Shown: piece after piece, positions 33,217-46,053 of the stretch
How the letters are laid out: every line of letters begins with the position of its first letter
How positions within the stretch are numbered: position 1 is the first letter of the stretch
NCBI GenBank assembly: GCA_015680685.1
Contig: MNCI01002956.1
Span: 88,840 to 152,839 of the forward strand
Length of the DNA: 64,000 nucleotides
Source: Gnetum montanum
Lineage: Eukaryota > Streptophyta > Gnetopsida > Gnetales > Gnetaceae
Direction of reading: 5' to 3'
The notes under the pieces: generated by a model
Seen by the model: only the letters and a program-made list of their open reading frames with translations
What the model was told of the DNA's origin: nothing
The model's database searches: none
Made by a program: the position numbers and the translations under genes

Positions 33217-34479
33217 AATTACCACCAAGAATGATTGAAACTCCCAAAAATGCTCACACCACAGTATGCGCCAAAAATATAATAATTCATAACCAAAACC
33301 GTACAATTTTGGGGCATATCCAAAATAACATGTCTAAGCTCAATCTTTGAGCTATCTGCCCCACATGCATATGTTGCATAATCATATATACTAATTCAAT
33401 ACAAAAATACAAAGAAAAGGTAAAGACAACCCACCAATTAAAATTGTTAAGGAAAAAAGACTGAAACAACCATAAAACCATCAAAAATCTAGTAGGACTC
33501 TGTTTCACTCCAAACAAGTTCTACACCCATGTAGATATGACCATAGAAATCCCAAATCTAGGTTTAAAGCAAGCAAAAGTTATCCATAATACCAAAATTC
33601 TAGGAAAAAGAATGAAAATTAAAAGAAAATGAAGAAAAAATGAAGAGGAAGGAACTGGAAACTTGTTTTTGTTCACACAAAAATAGAAACCCAAAACCCA
33701 AATGCTCACCCATAGTGCACACAACAAAAGAAAGATGGTGGTGTTGTTTTTGTTTTTTGTTAACACTTATGAGCATAATACATGTTATCATAATGCAAAG
33801 GCCTTTTTTTCTTTTATGCATGTCATGTGCATAGGTCAACATTACTTTACTTTTTAACTTTATTTTATTTTACTTTTTAACCATGTGATTTTCATAAGCT
33901 AATAAAAATTTTTCCTTTGCGACTAATACTGTGAACTTAAATCATGCATAACAAACACATTGGGACTCCGAATCAAAATTTGTTTAAACTTATGAGATCC
34001 TTATCAAACACTCTACACATTCACATGCCAAACTCACACCCAAAAATCATGCAACATAGTGCTATAGTGTAAATGCATAAATATTGAAATCACACATAAA
34101 GCATAAAGACATACTGAATAGGTGCTCTTTCACCCCAATCCAACATCCCTACTAGCAACATCACCTATCTAACACATCACACAAGGCTATTGTACATAAT
34201 CACATTAGTTAAGCATGTAAGGACATCATAATCATAACATAAAGACAACTCATAACATATAAAATGCATTTATATTAAATTAACTCATCCCTAATAACCC
34301 ACCAAGACTCCACACATAATGTATAAATTGTAAGCATATGACCATACCTAAAATATCTAGATGGGATGTAACAATCATGGTTCATTGTATCAATTATTTT
34401 CAAGCTTCTCTATCAACACTTAGAATAAATTCTTAAACACACACACTTAAGCATTAAGCAATTCAAAAGGACTTTTACA
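33217..34479. other. AT-rich stretch without recognisable gene
   Basis: 1.26 kb flanking the LTR of E. It has A- and T-rich runs (33600-33660, 33740-33780, 33840-33890) and only short shadow frames. The 3' part may be 5' sequence of element D, but no LTR end or primer site was found. Confidence 0.5.
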
Positions 34480-36120
34480 CATAAAGTGAAATCTCCACCT
34501 ACTATTGACCTTAATGAAAAAAATTATAATGAAGATAATTAAAGTGAACCAATGCAAACTAGAATATCATATGCTCATTCTAAGCCTTATTATCTGAATT
34601 TAACATTTACTTTCCACCAAGACAAATAGTTTAAATGGAGAGACTTAGAAGGTAACATTATCTTGCCACTAGATTGTTCAACACCATCTATGCTTTGAGC
34701 AAGTCTACTGAGTTTAAGTCTTGGACAGGTATAGGAAGGGTACCAAGTTACCAAGAACCTGACAATGTCATATCAGCTAACAAAGGCTTATGCAAGAAGA
34801 GATGTTATCTTGCTTGTAAGATATGAACATAAGAAAGAAACAAGAGCACCATAGACAATCCTCCTCATAGAAAAGGAGGATACACCACAAAAAGCTAAGA
34901 AGTCTCATCATCCTCATAGATCCAATTCTCATTCACCTATTCCATATACTAAAGATTCTATGAAGATAAAGTTGTGTTCATCTCTTATAGAGACTCCTGA
35001 ATGAGATGAGGCAAACTCTATACTTAGGAGAAATTCAATGCTTAAGACCTTCAAGAAATCCAAAAGAGATACATCAAGGAGTCATAAAAGAAGAACTAAC
35101 AAACATCACTCTCCAAGTTTTCCATCCTCTTCATCACACTCATAAAAAAACTCTGATAAGAGAATACAAAGACTAAAGATCATAACAAGGAGAGATGAAG
35201 GATTCATGATAGACACACTAATAAAATAAGATATCTTGATGAAGAAGATGATGATGAAGAATGCAAGGAAAGGAAAGAAAGACAGAAGAGAAGAGAATGT
35301 TATAAGCATTGGAGGGATCACCACTAGAACAAATATTACAAACCCCAAGACTACGAAGAACCTTCATTGACCACTCAAAGCATGATTAACATAAGAAAAG
35401 TAGTATACTTACCAACTAGGAAACTAATGGATAGTTGTATCAAGTAACTTGAAATGAATGACATTCCCAAGTTTGAAGGAGAATACAATGGAGATTCACA
35501 ACACCACCTTCAAGCATTTCATGATGCTTGTATCCTATAAAGCATAGAAAATGATTGGTAGAAATGAAAATTATTTTCAAAAATTCTCATCAAGAAAGTA
35601 AAGAACTATTATAAATCCTTAAAACTAGAATCTATTAGAATATGGAGTAACATGCTAGAGCTCTTCAATGAGAAGTATCAAACCTTTTCAAGAGTGTTGA
35701 ATTTAAGAAAACAGATCCAAGGATGGAAGTAAGGAACACATGAATCCCTTAATGCCATAATGGGTAGATATTATTCACTATTACATATATTCTCAAGTTA
35801 TAAATTTGATCAAAAGGAACAACTAAGGTAAATCATTGATGTGTTGAGAGAACAAACAAGAGAGACCCTTGGCATGTATGCTCAAGAAAGATTGTTGAAG
35901 ATTATATTCCATCTAATTCAATGGTTACTAGATCAAGTAACAAAAGAAGAAGGAGAGCTACGTATGAGAGAGTTAGATAAAAAACATTATAGAAATACTT
36001 CTCGTAGAGAAAAAGATTTGAAAATTTGTGAGATACAAGAAGAAGCTGATGGAGGATTTTTCACCACTAGGGACTTAAGAGACTAATGTTGCAATAAGAA
36101 AAATTGATTGCTAGAAAATG
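34480..36120 (+). pseudogene. Element D: Athila-like gag fragment
   Basis: Plus strand, heavily decayed, matching the gags of B and C. An N-terminal part (34600-34700: FTFHQDK, EGNIILPLDCS) corresponds to 50780-50870 in B. The core at 35455-35880 has IPKFEGEYNGDSQHHLQAFH, KLFSKILIKK, MLELFNEKYQTFSRVLNLRK and REQTRETLGMYAQ. It breaks off at 36131, where the LTR of F begins. Neither LTR nor pol of this element was found. Confidence 0.75.
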
Positions 36121-36131
36121 AAGTGGTCTGA

Positions 36132-37559
36132 TGTAGTAGCCTCAACCTCAAATCCCTAGGGCCTTCAAGAAATAGGATTCAAGGTATCCTAGATGATATA
36201 GTAGATCACCCAAGGACTTACAGAATGCAAAATAGAGGGTTGAGAAAATAAAATGCAAAAAATTATAGATCTGTAAAAAATGGAAAGAAAATGTAGATTG
36301 CACAAAAAATGAAACTTTAAAAATTTATTAAAAATAATAAAGAATAAGTTCTAGAAATTTGTACAAGAAATGCCCATGAAAGAGAAAAATGGAATTCACT
36401 AGGGCAGGATTTCAAAGCCTGTTGAAGTTGATGTGATCTACTCCAAGATCTACATGCTCAACTACTCTTAATGCTATTGAACCTCCTCTACTACAACTTC
36501 AGATCTATAACTTAGATCACTAATAGTGGGTGAGAAGAGTGGGGAATTTGGCTACAAAATTACTCCATGCTAGGGGTTGGGGATCCTAGAAATGTAGTGT
36601 TGAAACCAAAAAACCCACAAGTCTTAGGGGATAGTAAAGGGGGTAATAGGATAGTAGGGGTTCCATGCTAAGCGGCTTCAAGAAGCTACATTTTGCAAGT
36701 TTGCAAGAGCTATTGGAACCCAAAAGTGCTATATTGCTCAAAATGTCAAAGTGTGGAACCTTGAAATGGTTTTGGGATTTTGGTTTTATAGGATTTGGGA
36801 CATGATATTTGCTACAAATTGGCTAATAGATTGGATGTAAATTTTTTCCTCGTACAGGTGAGATGGATGGCAAAATTTAGGGAGTTACCATATATATTAA
36901 TTGTCAAACCTCCATGGCCATTCCATTTACTATAAATAGTAACAGGGGCACACCTTCTATGCTAGAGGTAAATCTTCCACATTGAGCTTTCTGCCATCCT
37001 TGCTGAAGTTGTTGGTCAACCTTGAAGTCATTAGAGTGTAAAAATCTTGCTCATGTTTCTTCCACATTGGGGGCATGAAATTTCACACTAGGGGTGGAGC
37101 CTCCATGCTATGGAAACTTTCACATTGAGGAGGAAAGGTCTCCACACTATGCATGTAGACTCCATACTAAGGGTGAAGTTTCTACACTGAGGGGAAAACT
37201 CCCATTCCTTCATGCTTGGGGTAGATGAAATTTACCTCCTATAGGTGTTTCTAGCATAGAAAAGTGTATAGCCCCCATGAAACCCATCAAATTTCCATTT
37301 TTAGCATCTCAAAAGGCATTTTTAACACCATCTCCCCTAGCCCCCAAGCCCAACTATAGATACTAGATGACTTTTTTCACTTGGGAAATGAGGTTCTGAC
37401 CACTTATGAGGCATGTTTTCTACTCAAAAAGTATGATGTGAGATTTCCCCCCTTGGGTTATAATCTTCACATTTACAACAAATTTTTTCCTTGGGTTCCA
37501 TGGGGTGAAAGCTATATGATTAGAAATGGTTACGACATGCGAATTTTTGTGGTATTTTA
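36132..37559 (-). mobile_element. Element F: 3' LTR
   Basis: About 1.43 kb. The plus-strand start TGTAGTAGCCTCAACC resembles the start of LTR A; it ends TTTGTGGTATTTTA before the PPT. The part 36790-37559 aligns with 48190-48972. It contains CTATAAATAGTAACAGGGGC (near 36930) and several TTCCACATTG and CCATGCTA motifs (36970-37210). The left border is by similarity only; no target duplication was found. Confidence 0.65.
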
Positions 37560-37577
37560 GTAGACCCTCTTTGTTGT
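37560..37577 (-). promoter_or_regulatory. Element F: polypurine tract
   Basis: Minus-strand AACAAAGAGGGTCTAC directly before the LTR start, like AAAGAGGGACCAA in element A. Confidence 0.7.
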
Positions 37578-38490
37578 TATCTAGAGGATTAATCCAAGAG
37601 GCATTCAAAAAGAATATAAAACACAACTACAAGTCCATCACCGATGTTGCCTCTTCATGCTTGATCCAATCATGTCAAATGATTTTGAAGAGTGTTTGTG
37701 ATGATGGGATAAGGGTATGATGAGATGATGATAATGATCATTAGGGAGATGGTCATGAAGGCTAACAATGCATCCCAAATGTTGACATTATGGCTTCGAC
37801 ATTGTATTGACATGTTTTAAAGTGTTTTTCACTTAGCAAATGTATTTGAGAACCCAATCACTTCACTCTAAGGTTACTTTGGCCATTAGTCTTTGAGGCC
37901 TTGCTAGCCATTTGGCCCCTTGCCAATTTTCTTCCCCATTTTTTTGTGGGGTGAGGCCTTCATTAAGCCTCATTGCTGGGGCTAGTTAAACATAGTCTTT
38001 CCATTGAATGAGTTGCATTACCATCAATAGACTTGAGTTTTATCGCATCAAACAAGATATGTAACACCCGATGGACTTACTAGTTTTCCCATAGAATGAG
38101 CTATGTTACATTTAGGTGGGATTGAGGATGGTACATGATGAAGAGATGTCATATGACTATAGTGCATGAGTGGCAAATAGAGGTCAACATTGTTATTGAA
38201 GGTATGGAAGGTCATAATAAGTCTATGGGGTTTGGGCTCAAGGAGTGATGCCAGAGGAAGGGTAATTGTACAAGCATTTGTGACATAGCAAGAACTCACC
38301 AAATCTTGCACATCAAGGTCACATGGCAATTTTCTACCATAATGAGTTGCACCCTCGCAATGGTCTCAAACTTTCTCTTGCAAAAACATCTCTAAGAGGA
38401 CAAGAATACCAAACAAGCAAAACATGTCATAACATTACAATGTATACAGGCCACATAAAATGATAAAAACAAGCTACCTAGGTTACCAAT
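37578..38490. other. Element F: 3' untranslated stretch, no gene seen
   Basis: 0.9 kb between PPT and the array behind integrase. A 93-codon minus frame at 38048-38329 shows no match or domain and is taken as chance. Confidence 0.55.
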
Positions 38491-38491
38491 G

Positions 38492-38670
38492 TTACTAGTT
38501 TAAGGCCGTGGTAGGCCATGTTCGCAGTTTAAGGCCCTGGCAAGCCATGGTCCAAGTTTAAGATCATAGCGTATTGTGGTGCTAGTTTAAGACCTTAGTG
38601 GGTTGTGGTTGCACTAGTTTTAGGCCCTAGCAAGCTATGTTACTAGTTTAGGGCCTCAACATGCCATGGT
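38492..38670. repeat. Mini-hairpin array behind integrase (element F)
   Basis: Six units, such as AGTTTAAGGCCGTGGTAGGC (arms GGCC/GGCC) and AGTTTAAGACCTTAGTGGGT (arms GACC/GGTT). Position equals that of 16306-16820 in element A. Confidence 0.85.
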
Positions 38671-38700
38671 AAAGCCAGCTTGCTTGTTTGTCATTGTTAG

Positions 38701-39790
38701 CTACATGTAATATGACTTTAGATAGGAATGATTAACTAGATTGGCTAACTCATTCCCATCCATGTTGGCTATCCTAAATTCTCTATTACCATAGGCTTCG
38801 GTGACAAGCAAGGGCCCTTTCTAGTTGGCTAAGAATTTATCCACATGCTTGTGGATGGCTTTGAGAACCAAGGCATCCTACTTGATCTTATGCTTAGTCA
38901 ACTTATGGTGGTGTTATTGTTTCTAGTTCTCTTAATAGTGTTCAACGTGGGCAAGTGCTTGCATACATTGCTTCTCCATTAAGTCTAGGTCCATTTTCTA
39001 TAGCTCCTTACTTTTCTCATCATTGTTGAAGTTGATCAGGGCCACCTGAAGTGATGGTACATGCAATTCAAAAGGTAAAATGACTTTAAAATCATAAATC
39101 AACTTATAAGGTGTTACACCAATTGTTGTATGGTAAGTTGTATAATAGGCCCAAAGTGCATGGAAAAGCTACTCATGCCATTTGCACTTGCTGTTATTAA
39201 GCATCTTCCTAAGCAAACTGATGATGACCTTGTTGCTTGCTTCTACTTGTCCATTAGCTTGAGGGTAGTAAGGCAATGAGAAAGAATTCTTAATGCCTAG
39301 GTCATGACAAAAATATTTTCATTCTTGGCTAATAAATTATGATTTATTATCTAAAACTATGATCATGGGTATGCTAAAACAGGCTACAATGTTATTCAAG
39401 ATAATTTTACAAACTTGTTCAAATGTAGTCTTCCTTAAGGGAATAGCTTCAACCCACTTTGTAAAGTATTTGGTTATGATGATGATGAAGCTATGCCTTA
39501 CCGAAGACTTAGGCAGTATAAGTCTAATGATGTCCAACCCCCATCATTGAAATAGCCAAGTGATCTAAGTTGTGTGCAACTCATTTGGTGGTATGTGTAT
39601 CAAGTTACTATGTTGTTGGCACATGTCATAACAGTGAACCTTCTACAAGTAGTCATTTTCCATATAGGGCTAGTAATAGCCTAATCATATAATATTAGCA
39701 ACCATAGCTTTAGGTCCCATATGTACCCCACAAACACCCTTTTGAACCTCCTCTAGGATTGTTCTATCTTCAATTTTACTTGATCACTTT
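38701..39790 (-). pseudogene. Element F: integrase
   Basis: Minus strand. Zinc domain VCGVHMGPKAM..VHCYDMCQQH; core WGLDIIRLILPKSSVRHSFI, YFTKWVEAIPLRKTTFEQ and IIVLDNKS, in which the second Asp is kept but the following Gly is Lys. The C-terminal tail NHSYLKSYYM ends with a TAG at 38701-38703. It closely parallels element A. Many stops. Confidence 0.85.
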
Positions 39791-40049
39791 AATAATATGA
39801 CATCATAGAATCATCAATATAATGTATTATCACCTACGATGACATACTACTTCAATCACCTAAGAACAACATCCTTTTGAGCATTAGTCAAGCCTTGTAA
39901 AGAATCACCATGCATAAGGTAAAATTTGATGTTGTCATATCATTCCCTAGTAGGAGCAGTATGAACTACAACACAAAGGTATCCTTAGTGCTCTATGTGA
40001 TGGGAAGAGCATAGTCCACAGTTAAGATGGGTAAGTTACTAAAAACATC

Positions 40050-40480
40050 TAACATAACACTGAGGGCTAATGTTGCAATGGCATTGGCTATGGCATTCTT
40101 GTTCAGGGGTATGTGATAGATATCAACATCTATAAATTGTTGTAACAATTATTTTCCTAGGTCACAGTATGGTTGTAAATGTTTGGCTTTACACACATAA
40201 GCTTTAGTTAATTAGTTAACCATAAGTTGTGAATTTCCTTTGAACATTAAGCATCTAATTCATAGGGAATGAGCTACTAGCATCCCTTTAATCAAATCCT
40301 CATACTCTACTATGTTGTTGATATATGGAAACTCAAAATGATAGGCGAAGGATTGAATTTCACCACATGGGAATGTTATGATGGTAGTGGAACTAGCCCC
40401 ATGGGTAGCTGAAGCTTCATTAAAGTTCATGATGACCTCATAACCCTCAGGTAGTTGGCTAATGGTGTTAATGTGCTCAT
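40050..40480 (-). pseudogene. Element F: second (archaeal-type) RNase H domain
   Basis: Minus strand. MNFNEASATHGASSTT in place of the FDGA start, then FEFPYINNIVEYEDLIKGML, a broken middle, and a tail near 40060-40100 with AIANAIATLA. It is in the same order as in element A. The first catalytic Asp reads Asn (NFN). Confidence 0.7.
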
Positions 40481-40559
40481 TAGGGAACTCAAGATCTATG
40501 GCTACTTTGTCATCAATAGGTGAAACTATGATTTGTGCAACTATAGCTTGACCTTTCAT

Positions 40560-42170
40560 TCAGGATTGAGAGATGTAATGAAGGTCAAACTTTGTAGTTA
40601 TCACATTCCATTAGGCTATATAGCTACTTTCATAGCTATTGATCATTATGGCTCTGAGCACATTATCTTTACAAATGACATTGACTTAGCTTCTAAAGAG
40701 GTAGTGTCTCCACATCTTCAATGAGAAGACTATTCCTAGATAATACTTCTCCATTTTAGTGTATCGGGTCTTGTGGGTAACTAATGCATGGCTAAGGTAG
40801 TATACTTAATTTTTGATTTATCATCACATTTTTGACAAAGTAGAGAGGCAATGGATGTCTTAGAGATGGCAAGGTAGATGTAAAATGGTTTTCCCTCTTG
40901 TGAAAGGTAGACTATTAGTAGTTGTGCCAACTCTTGTGTAAGGTTTTCAAAGGCCTCTTAGCATTGAGTCGTCCACTCCTAGTGAATCCCTTTCTTAAGC
41001 AACTGTTGCATGGGTTGTAAATTATTCATGAGCCTAGCAATAAACCTTTGAATAAACTACAATTTTCCTTGCAATCCCCAAATCTCCTTAAGGTTGGTAG
41101 GTGCTGCTAGTTTGGATATGGCCTTAACCATATCAAGATCGACATGAATCCCTACTTTAGATACTATAAAGCTAAGCATCTTATTAGTCTTGACAACAAA
41201 GACACATTTCTTGGGGTTAAGTCTAAGCTTGTACTTGAGGCATTGTTTAGGCATAAGATCTAGGTCATGGTCATTAGCCACTTTGGACTTAATAGCTATA
41301 TAATCTACATAATTGTTGAGTAAACCTAGCATGTAATTGTTGAAGATATAGGTAATGGCCTGTTGATAGGTTTCTCCTATGTTCTTAAGGCCAATGGGCA
41401 TTATAGTATAGTAAAAGATCCCCCAAGATGTCATGAAGGTCATGATAACTTGGTGCTTTGGGTTAATCCTAATTTGGTTATACCCCAAGAATCCATCCAT
41501 AAAGGACAACAAGGCATGTCTGACTATAGTATCAATAAGTTGATCAATGCTAGGCAAAAGGAAGTCATCCATGATAATCACTTTATTTAGATCTTAGAAA
41601 TCAATGCAAATATAGATGCTCCCATTTTTCTTAGGGACTACCACTATGTAGGACACCCATTCTACGTAGTTGATAACCCTAATGAACCTAGCTTAGTAGA
41701 GTTTTGAGATCTCATCACAAATTGCCAAGGCCAAATCATGTCTAATTTTTTGCACTTTTTCCTTAACTTGTCTAATGCTAGGGTCTAGTATGATGTTTTG
41801 TTGTACTAGGCAATGGTCTAGGCTTAGCATATCTTAATATGACTAGGCAAAGGCCTTAATATTACCTTGTAGGACCTTGGTGATATCTTGGGCCTATTGA
41901 GGTTCTAGTGAGAAACTTAGTTTAAGGTTTTTTTCCTCACAACTATGCATTATTATGACAACCTCAACTAGAGAGTCTTTGATTGTGTCACTCATCTCTA
42001 AGTCAAGTGTTTTGACTAGGTTTTCAAGGCATTCTAAAAGTTTCTTTATCAAGGCTATGTGGTCAATGAGACTCTTAGGCTTAAGGTCTAGGCAATCAGG
42101 GTCGATATACTATTCTACATCACCATGGGCTCCATGTAGAAAAAAAGGTAAGCTGATCTACTCCTAAGTA
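40560..42170 (-). pseudogene. Element F: reverse transcriptase and linked RNase H
   Basis: Minus strand. Lead-in LDLEMSDTIKDSLVEVVIM (about 42010-41950), IQQ-like QNIILDPSIRQVK, VVVPKKNGSIYICIDF, then a 174-codon open stretch (41581-41057) with DDFLLPSIDQLIDTIVRHAL, LSFMDGFLGYNQIRINPKHQ, YYTIMPIGLKN and NNYVDYIAIKS. The catalytic YMDD has become YVDY, so the second Asp is lost. RNase H follows to about 40700 in pieces. Confidence 0.85.
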
Positions 42171-42404
42171 TCCATACTTTGATCCTTCATGTCAACCAAA
42201 ATCATATTAAGTGGCAGATAGGTAAACATGAATAAACAATGCTAAAATGCCATAAAATACATGCTATCCTAATGCAAACAAGGTCATCCAAGGCTATAAA
42301 TAGGGTAAAAACAAGCAAAAAAAGTATCATAGAGGTGAAATAAAGATCAAGAAAAAGAAAATATGAGAAATAATGCTACGAATGATTAACAAACTTCATG
42401 GTTT

Positions 42405-42760
42405 TGCCAGTTTTAGGCCTTGGTAGGCCATGATGCTAGTTTAAGGTCATAACAGGGCATGCTCACATGGTGTCAAATGGTGGTGAAGGAAGGTCAAACC
42501 CCACCATCCAACACCAATAAAAGGCTAAAAAAAGATAAATAAGACTATAATAAGGCAAGCAAAGAAACTATAAGACTATGTAAACACCATAAAAGGGTCA
42601 ACAAGGTCAACAATGCTACACAAGGCCAAAAATAAATCAAAACATCATTAGATAAGACTAAATCAAGCAAGACAGGCCACATATAGTGAAACGTGGCTAA
42701 TATAGTTTAAAAGGGTTAGGTTTTGCCAGTTTTAGGCCTTAGTAGGCCATGCTATAGGGT
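42405..42760. repeat. Mini-hairpin units, RT side of the antisense gene (element F)
   Basis: Two small clusters with CCAGTTTTAGGCCTTGGTAG (about 42407) and CCAGTTTTAGGCCTTAGTAG (about 42726), plus AGTTTAAGGTCATAACAGG. They are separated by an AT-rich stretch. The position matches 545-750 in I and 20225-20530 in A. Confidence 0.65.
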
Positions 42761-43233
42761 TACAAGACTATTAGGCATGTTTGGACATCAATCAGGGCTA
42801 TTTCTAGGTTGATTGGACTTAGAAATCAAGAGTTTTAAGGCTTTCACACTAGACATCCCTATTTCCATGCTAGCTAGCATGGAAGGAGTGACCCTCACTA
42901 TGGAAATGAAGGAAAGTATGTTTTGGAGCATCCAAAGATCTAAAATCAAGGTTTGGAGGCCTTTCCAAGGTAGCGCAAGGATAAATTTGTCAAAATTAGG
43001 CACTCGGAAGGTCAATAAAGGCCAAAAGGTAGGTTCTTAAGCTTAACCTCTTGCTTCCATGCTAGCTAGCATGGAAGGGAGGAGGCTTAGTGTGGAGAAC
43101 TAAGATCCAAGTAAAAAAAAGATCAAACGGGGTCAAACAAGCAGTTGGAACCCAAATCTGGAATTTATACACCTCCTAGCTTTGTTTTGACATCATTAGA
43201 ATCATTTTTGGGTGCCAAGACATGTTGGAAATT

Positions 43234-43257
43234 ACACACACACACACACCCCCCCCC
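43234..43257. repeat. (AC)n followed by a C run
   Basis: Eight AC units run into nine C. Simple sequence only. Confidence 0.9.
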
Positions 43258-44205
43258 ACATTTTTTCCATTCTAAGCACAAAATCCATAGCATGGAAGGA
43301 TGGGGGGATACTTGTTCCATGGTTTTGTGATGTTTTGGAAGCACATTGACCAAGTTTCTAGGTTCCTAGTGTTATAGATCATGATTTTGCAAGTTTTTAT
43401 TGATTTTGGGCATATTTGGAGGTCATTCAAAAGCATCTAAGGTCTCATGACCTTATTTCCACATTAAGGGGGTTGCTCCAACATGGAAGATTAGAGGAAA
43501 TGAGTCTTGAGGGCCAAAACAAAGTCAAACGAGCATAATCATAAGGCTATGAGGTCCTAAGCTTCTCCAACATAGATTTTTGGTCTTTGAGAGTGTCATC
43601 TTGCCACCAAAAGAGGCAAAGTAGCTTTACCCCCTATTTCCATGCTACACAGTGTGAAAGGGGCCTTCTCCAGTGTGGATGGAACAAGAATCCTAGATCT
43701 AGGCTAATTTGAATCAAAATTGACTATGCATGTCAACTCTCAGAGTTACCAAGGTCAAGGACTAGGGCTTTAGGTCAAAATTTGATAGTTTTGGGTGTTC
43801 CTAAGTGTTTTTTTTTTTTGGGCTTTTCCCCTTCTCTTGACATTGGAAGTGGAGTTTCCAATGTGGATCCTATTAAGAGGATGACTTTTTAGCTATTTGA
43901 GATTAGTTCTAAAAGTTTTGAGGGCTTTTGAAGGTGCCTATGGGTTTCCAGTGTTGCTAGTGTTAATCACTGATGCCTAGGTTAAAATTTGGTCGTTTCA
44001 ATGGTTTTAAAGTGGTTTTAGATGTTCTCCTCTTTCTTCCATGCTAGGGTTCCCATGCTCAGCATGGAAGATTAAGGGAACCATTGTTTTGGCTATATGT
44101 GGTTAATTTTGAAGAGTTTTAGGGTTCTAGGATGTGCAAACAAGATTCTAGAATCCACATAAGGCTTTTTAGTATCCATTTAAGTATCTAAAGGCCATTT
44201 TTGAG

Positions 44206-44227
44206 CCCCCCCCCCCCCCCCCCCCCC
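44206..44227. repeat. 22-base C homopolymer
   Basis: Uninterrupted run of 22 C within the spacer of element F. Length may be unreliable in the assembly. Confidence 0.9.
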
Positions 44228-46053
44228 TCCAAAAGTTCCCACCCTACTTCCACACTAGCCAATGTGGAAGAGGTGGCGCCTAGTGTGGAAGAACTAAGGG
44301 GCCCTACTTTTTACTATTTTCTATCACTTTTGGCTATGAATGTGTGTCCACAGGGTTATTGGTGTTGTTTGTTGATGTCTATGGTTGAAATCTAGTCATT
44401 TTGAGGGTTATAAGAAGATTTTTAAGCTTTTCCCACTCCATCCACACTAAGGCTAGGATGCTTACTATGGATGGGATCCTCCTCAATGTGGTGAGTTTGA
44501 GGGAAGTTTGGATTATTTCAATCAAATTCAAGAAGTCTAGTGGCTTCAGTAAGGGTTGACTTGCTTTTAGAAGTTATCTTTCATGCAAACCTCAATAGTT
44601 TTAGCTTTTCCCCTTCTATCCACTCTAGGGTTTGGATGCTCAACATGGATGAGGTTCTTCCTAGCATGGAAGAACCTTACAGAGTTGATTTTTGTTATAT
44701 TTTGGCATTCTAGAGGCTTCTAGAGAGGCTATCAAGGTTCTAGTGTAGGTACAAGGAAATTTAATGTTTTTTTATTGCATCTGGGGTATCCCACTAATCT
44801 TCCTAGGTACACCACATTGTTTCCACATTGGGTAGCATGGAAGAGATCTCCCCCAGCATGATTGAACCAAGAATGTTAGATCTATGCCAATTTATTAGCC
44901 AATCAACCATGCATGTCAACCTCTGGGGTCACTGATGTTGAAGGTCGATGCTTGGTATCAAGATTCACTAGTTTAGAGGCTCCTAGGTGCCTCATGCTCC
45001 ACCCCCAAATTTTTCTTCCACACTAGCCATGATGGCCCTAGTGTGGATGAGAGGGGGATGGTAATTTTATGTCATTTTTTACTCATTCTGAGGCATTTGG
45101 AAGCTCTAGAGGATTCCGACAGGGTCTAGGGATCACTAGAGTTGTTCATTTGGCTATTTTAAGTTACAAAGAACATTGTCCTTCATACCCCCTAGGTTTC
45201 CACATTGGCTCCATGTTGGGCAGCATGGAAAGGGGGGTTCACCAATGTGAAATAGGCTATGGATGCAAAAATCAACTTGTTCTAAGGTCAACCTAGGCTA
45301 CCAAAGGCTATGAGGGAGTGTTACGCTTGAAAATGGCTACTAGGTAGTCAATTTAAGTAATTTTAGACTCTCCCCCAGCCATCCACATTGGGGCTAGGAT
45401 GCTCAGCATCTATGAGGCCTCTCCTAGTGTGAAACCACCAAATCCCAAGGTTTTAAGCACTTTTGACTATATTTGTTGAGGTTGCAAGGTTGCTAGGGGT
45501 ATTTAGAGGGGTTCTAGGTCATGTTGGTCCACTTTGGAGGTCAAACATGGGCTAATTGGTTGTTGGGGAATAATAATGGATGTTACTCCACCTTCTTCCA
45601 TGTTGGGCATTGTTGCCCTAGTCTGGAAACCCAAGATTTCCAATTTCATTAGTGTCTAACCCCCTTTTAGAGCCTAGGGTTGAAAAAGGTGGGTTATAAC
45701 TACTATAAATGTTAAGAAAGTAAGCTTTTAATGGTTCTACGAGGTGGGAGGCATGTATCCATGCATAGCATGGTATCCCTAGTGTGGATACATGGTGGTT
45801 TAAGGCTAAGTATTTTTCTAACTATCCAAAGCATTAAAACCCAGCATTAATGTAACTTTTCAGCTAAAAGTAAAGGTGTATGGTGGGGCCCACTACCCAA
45901 AAAATTTTAAAATTTGAATTTTCCAACATTGGTGCAACTATGATGCCCAAGCAATGTGCAGAGAAGAGAAAAAACCCATGGATTTAGAAAGTAGATGAGA
46001 TCACAAGAAACCTATCTAGCCTCCCTAAACCAATCTCCATCTAGGCTTCATCC

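Larger units (their letters stand above)
42840..45830. repeat. Spacer of element F filled with TTCCATGCTAGCTAGCATGG-type palindromes
   Basis: About fifteen blocks at intervals of 150-250 bp, each built on TTCCATGCTAG or TTCCACACTAGG facing its complement (CTAGCATGGAAG, TAGTGTGGAAG). The clearest are at 42868-42892, 43052-43078, 44038-44072, 44248-44292, 45013-45052 and 45742-45792. The same words occur in the LTR of F (36970-37210, 48380-48610). There are no coding features. It lies upstream of the antisense gene remnant. Confidence 0.85.

Noticed and set aside
33217-34479. Possible host gene or organelle DNA insertion
   Set aside because: No recognisable coding, rRNA, tRNA or organelle gene; low-complexity A/T runs only.
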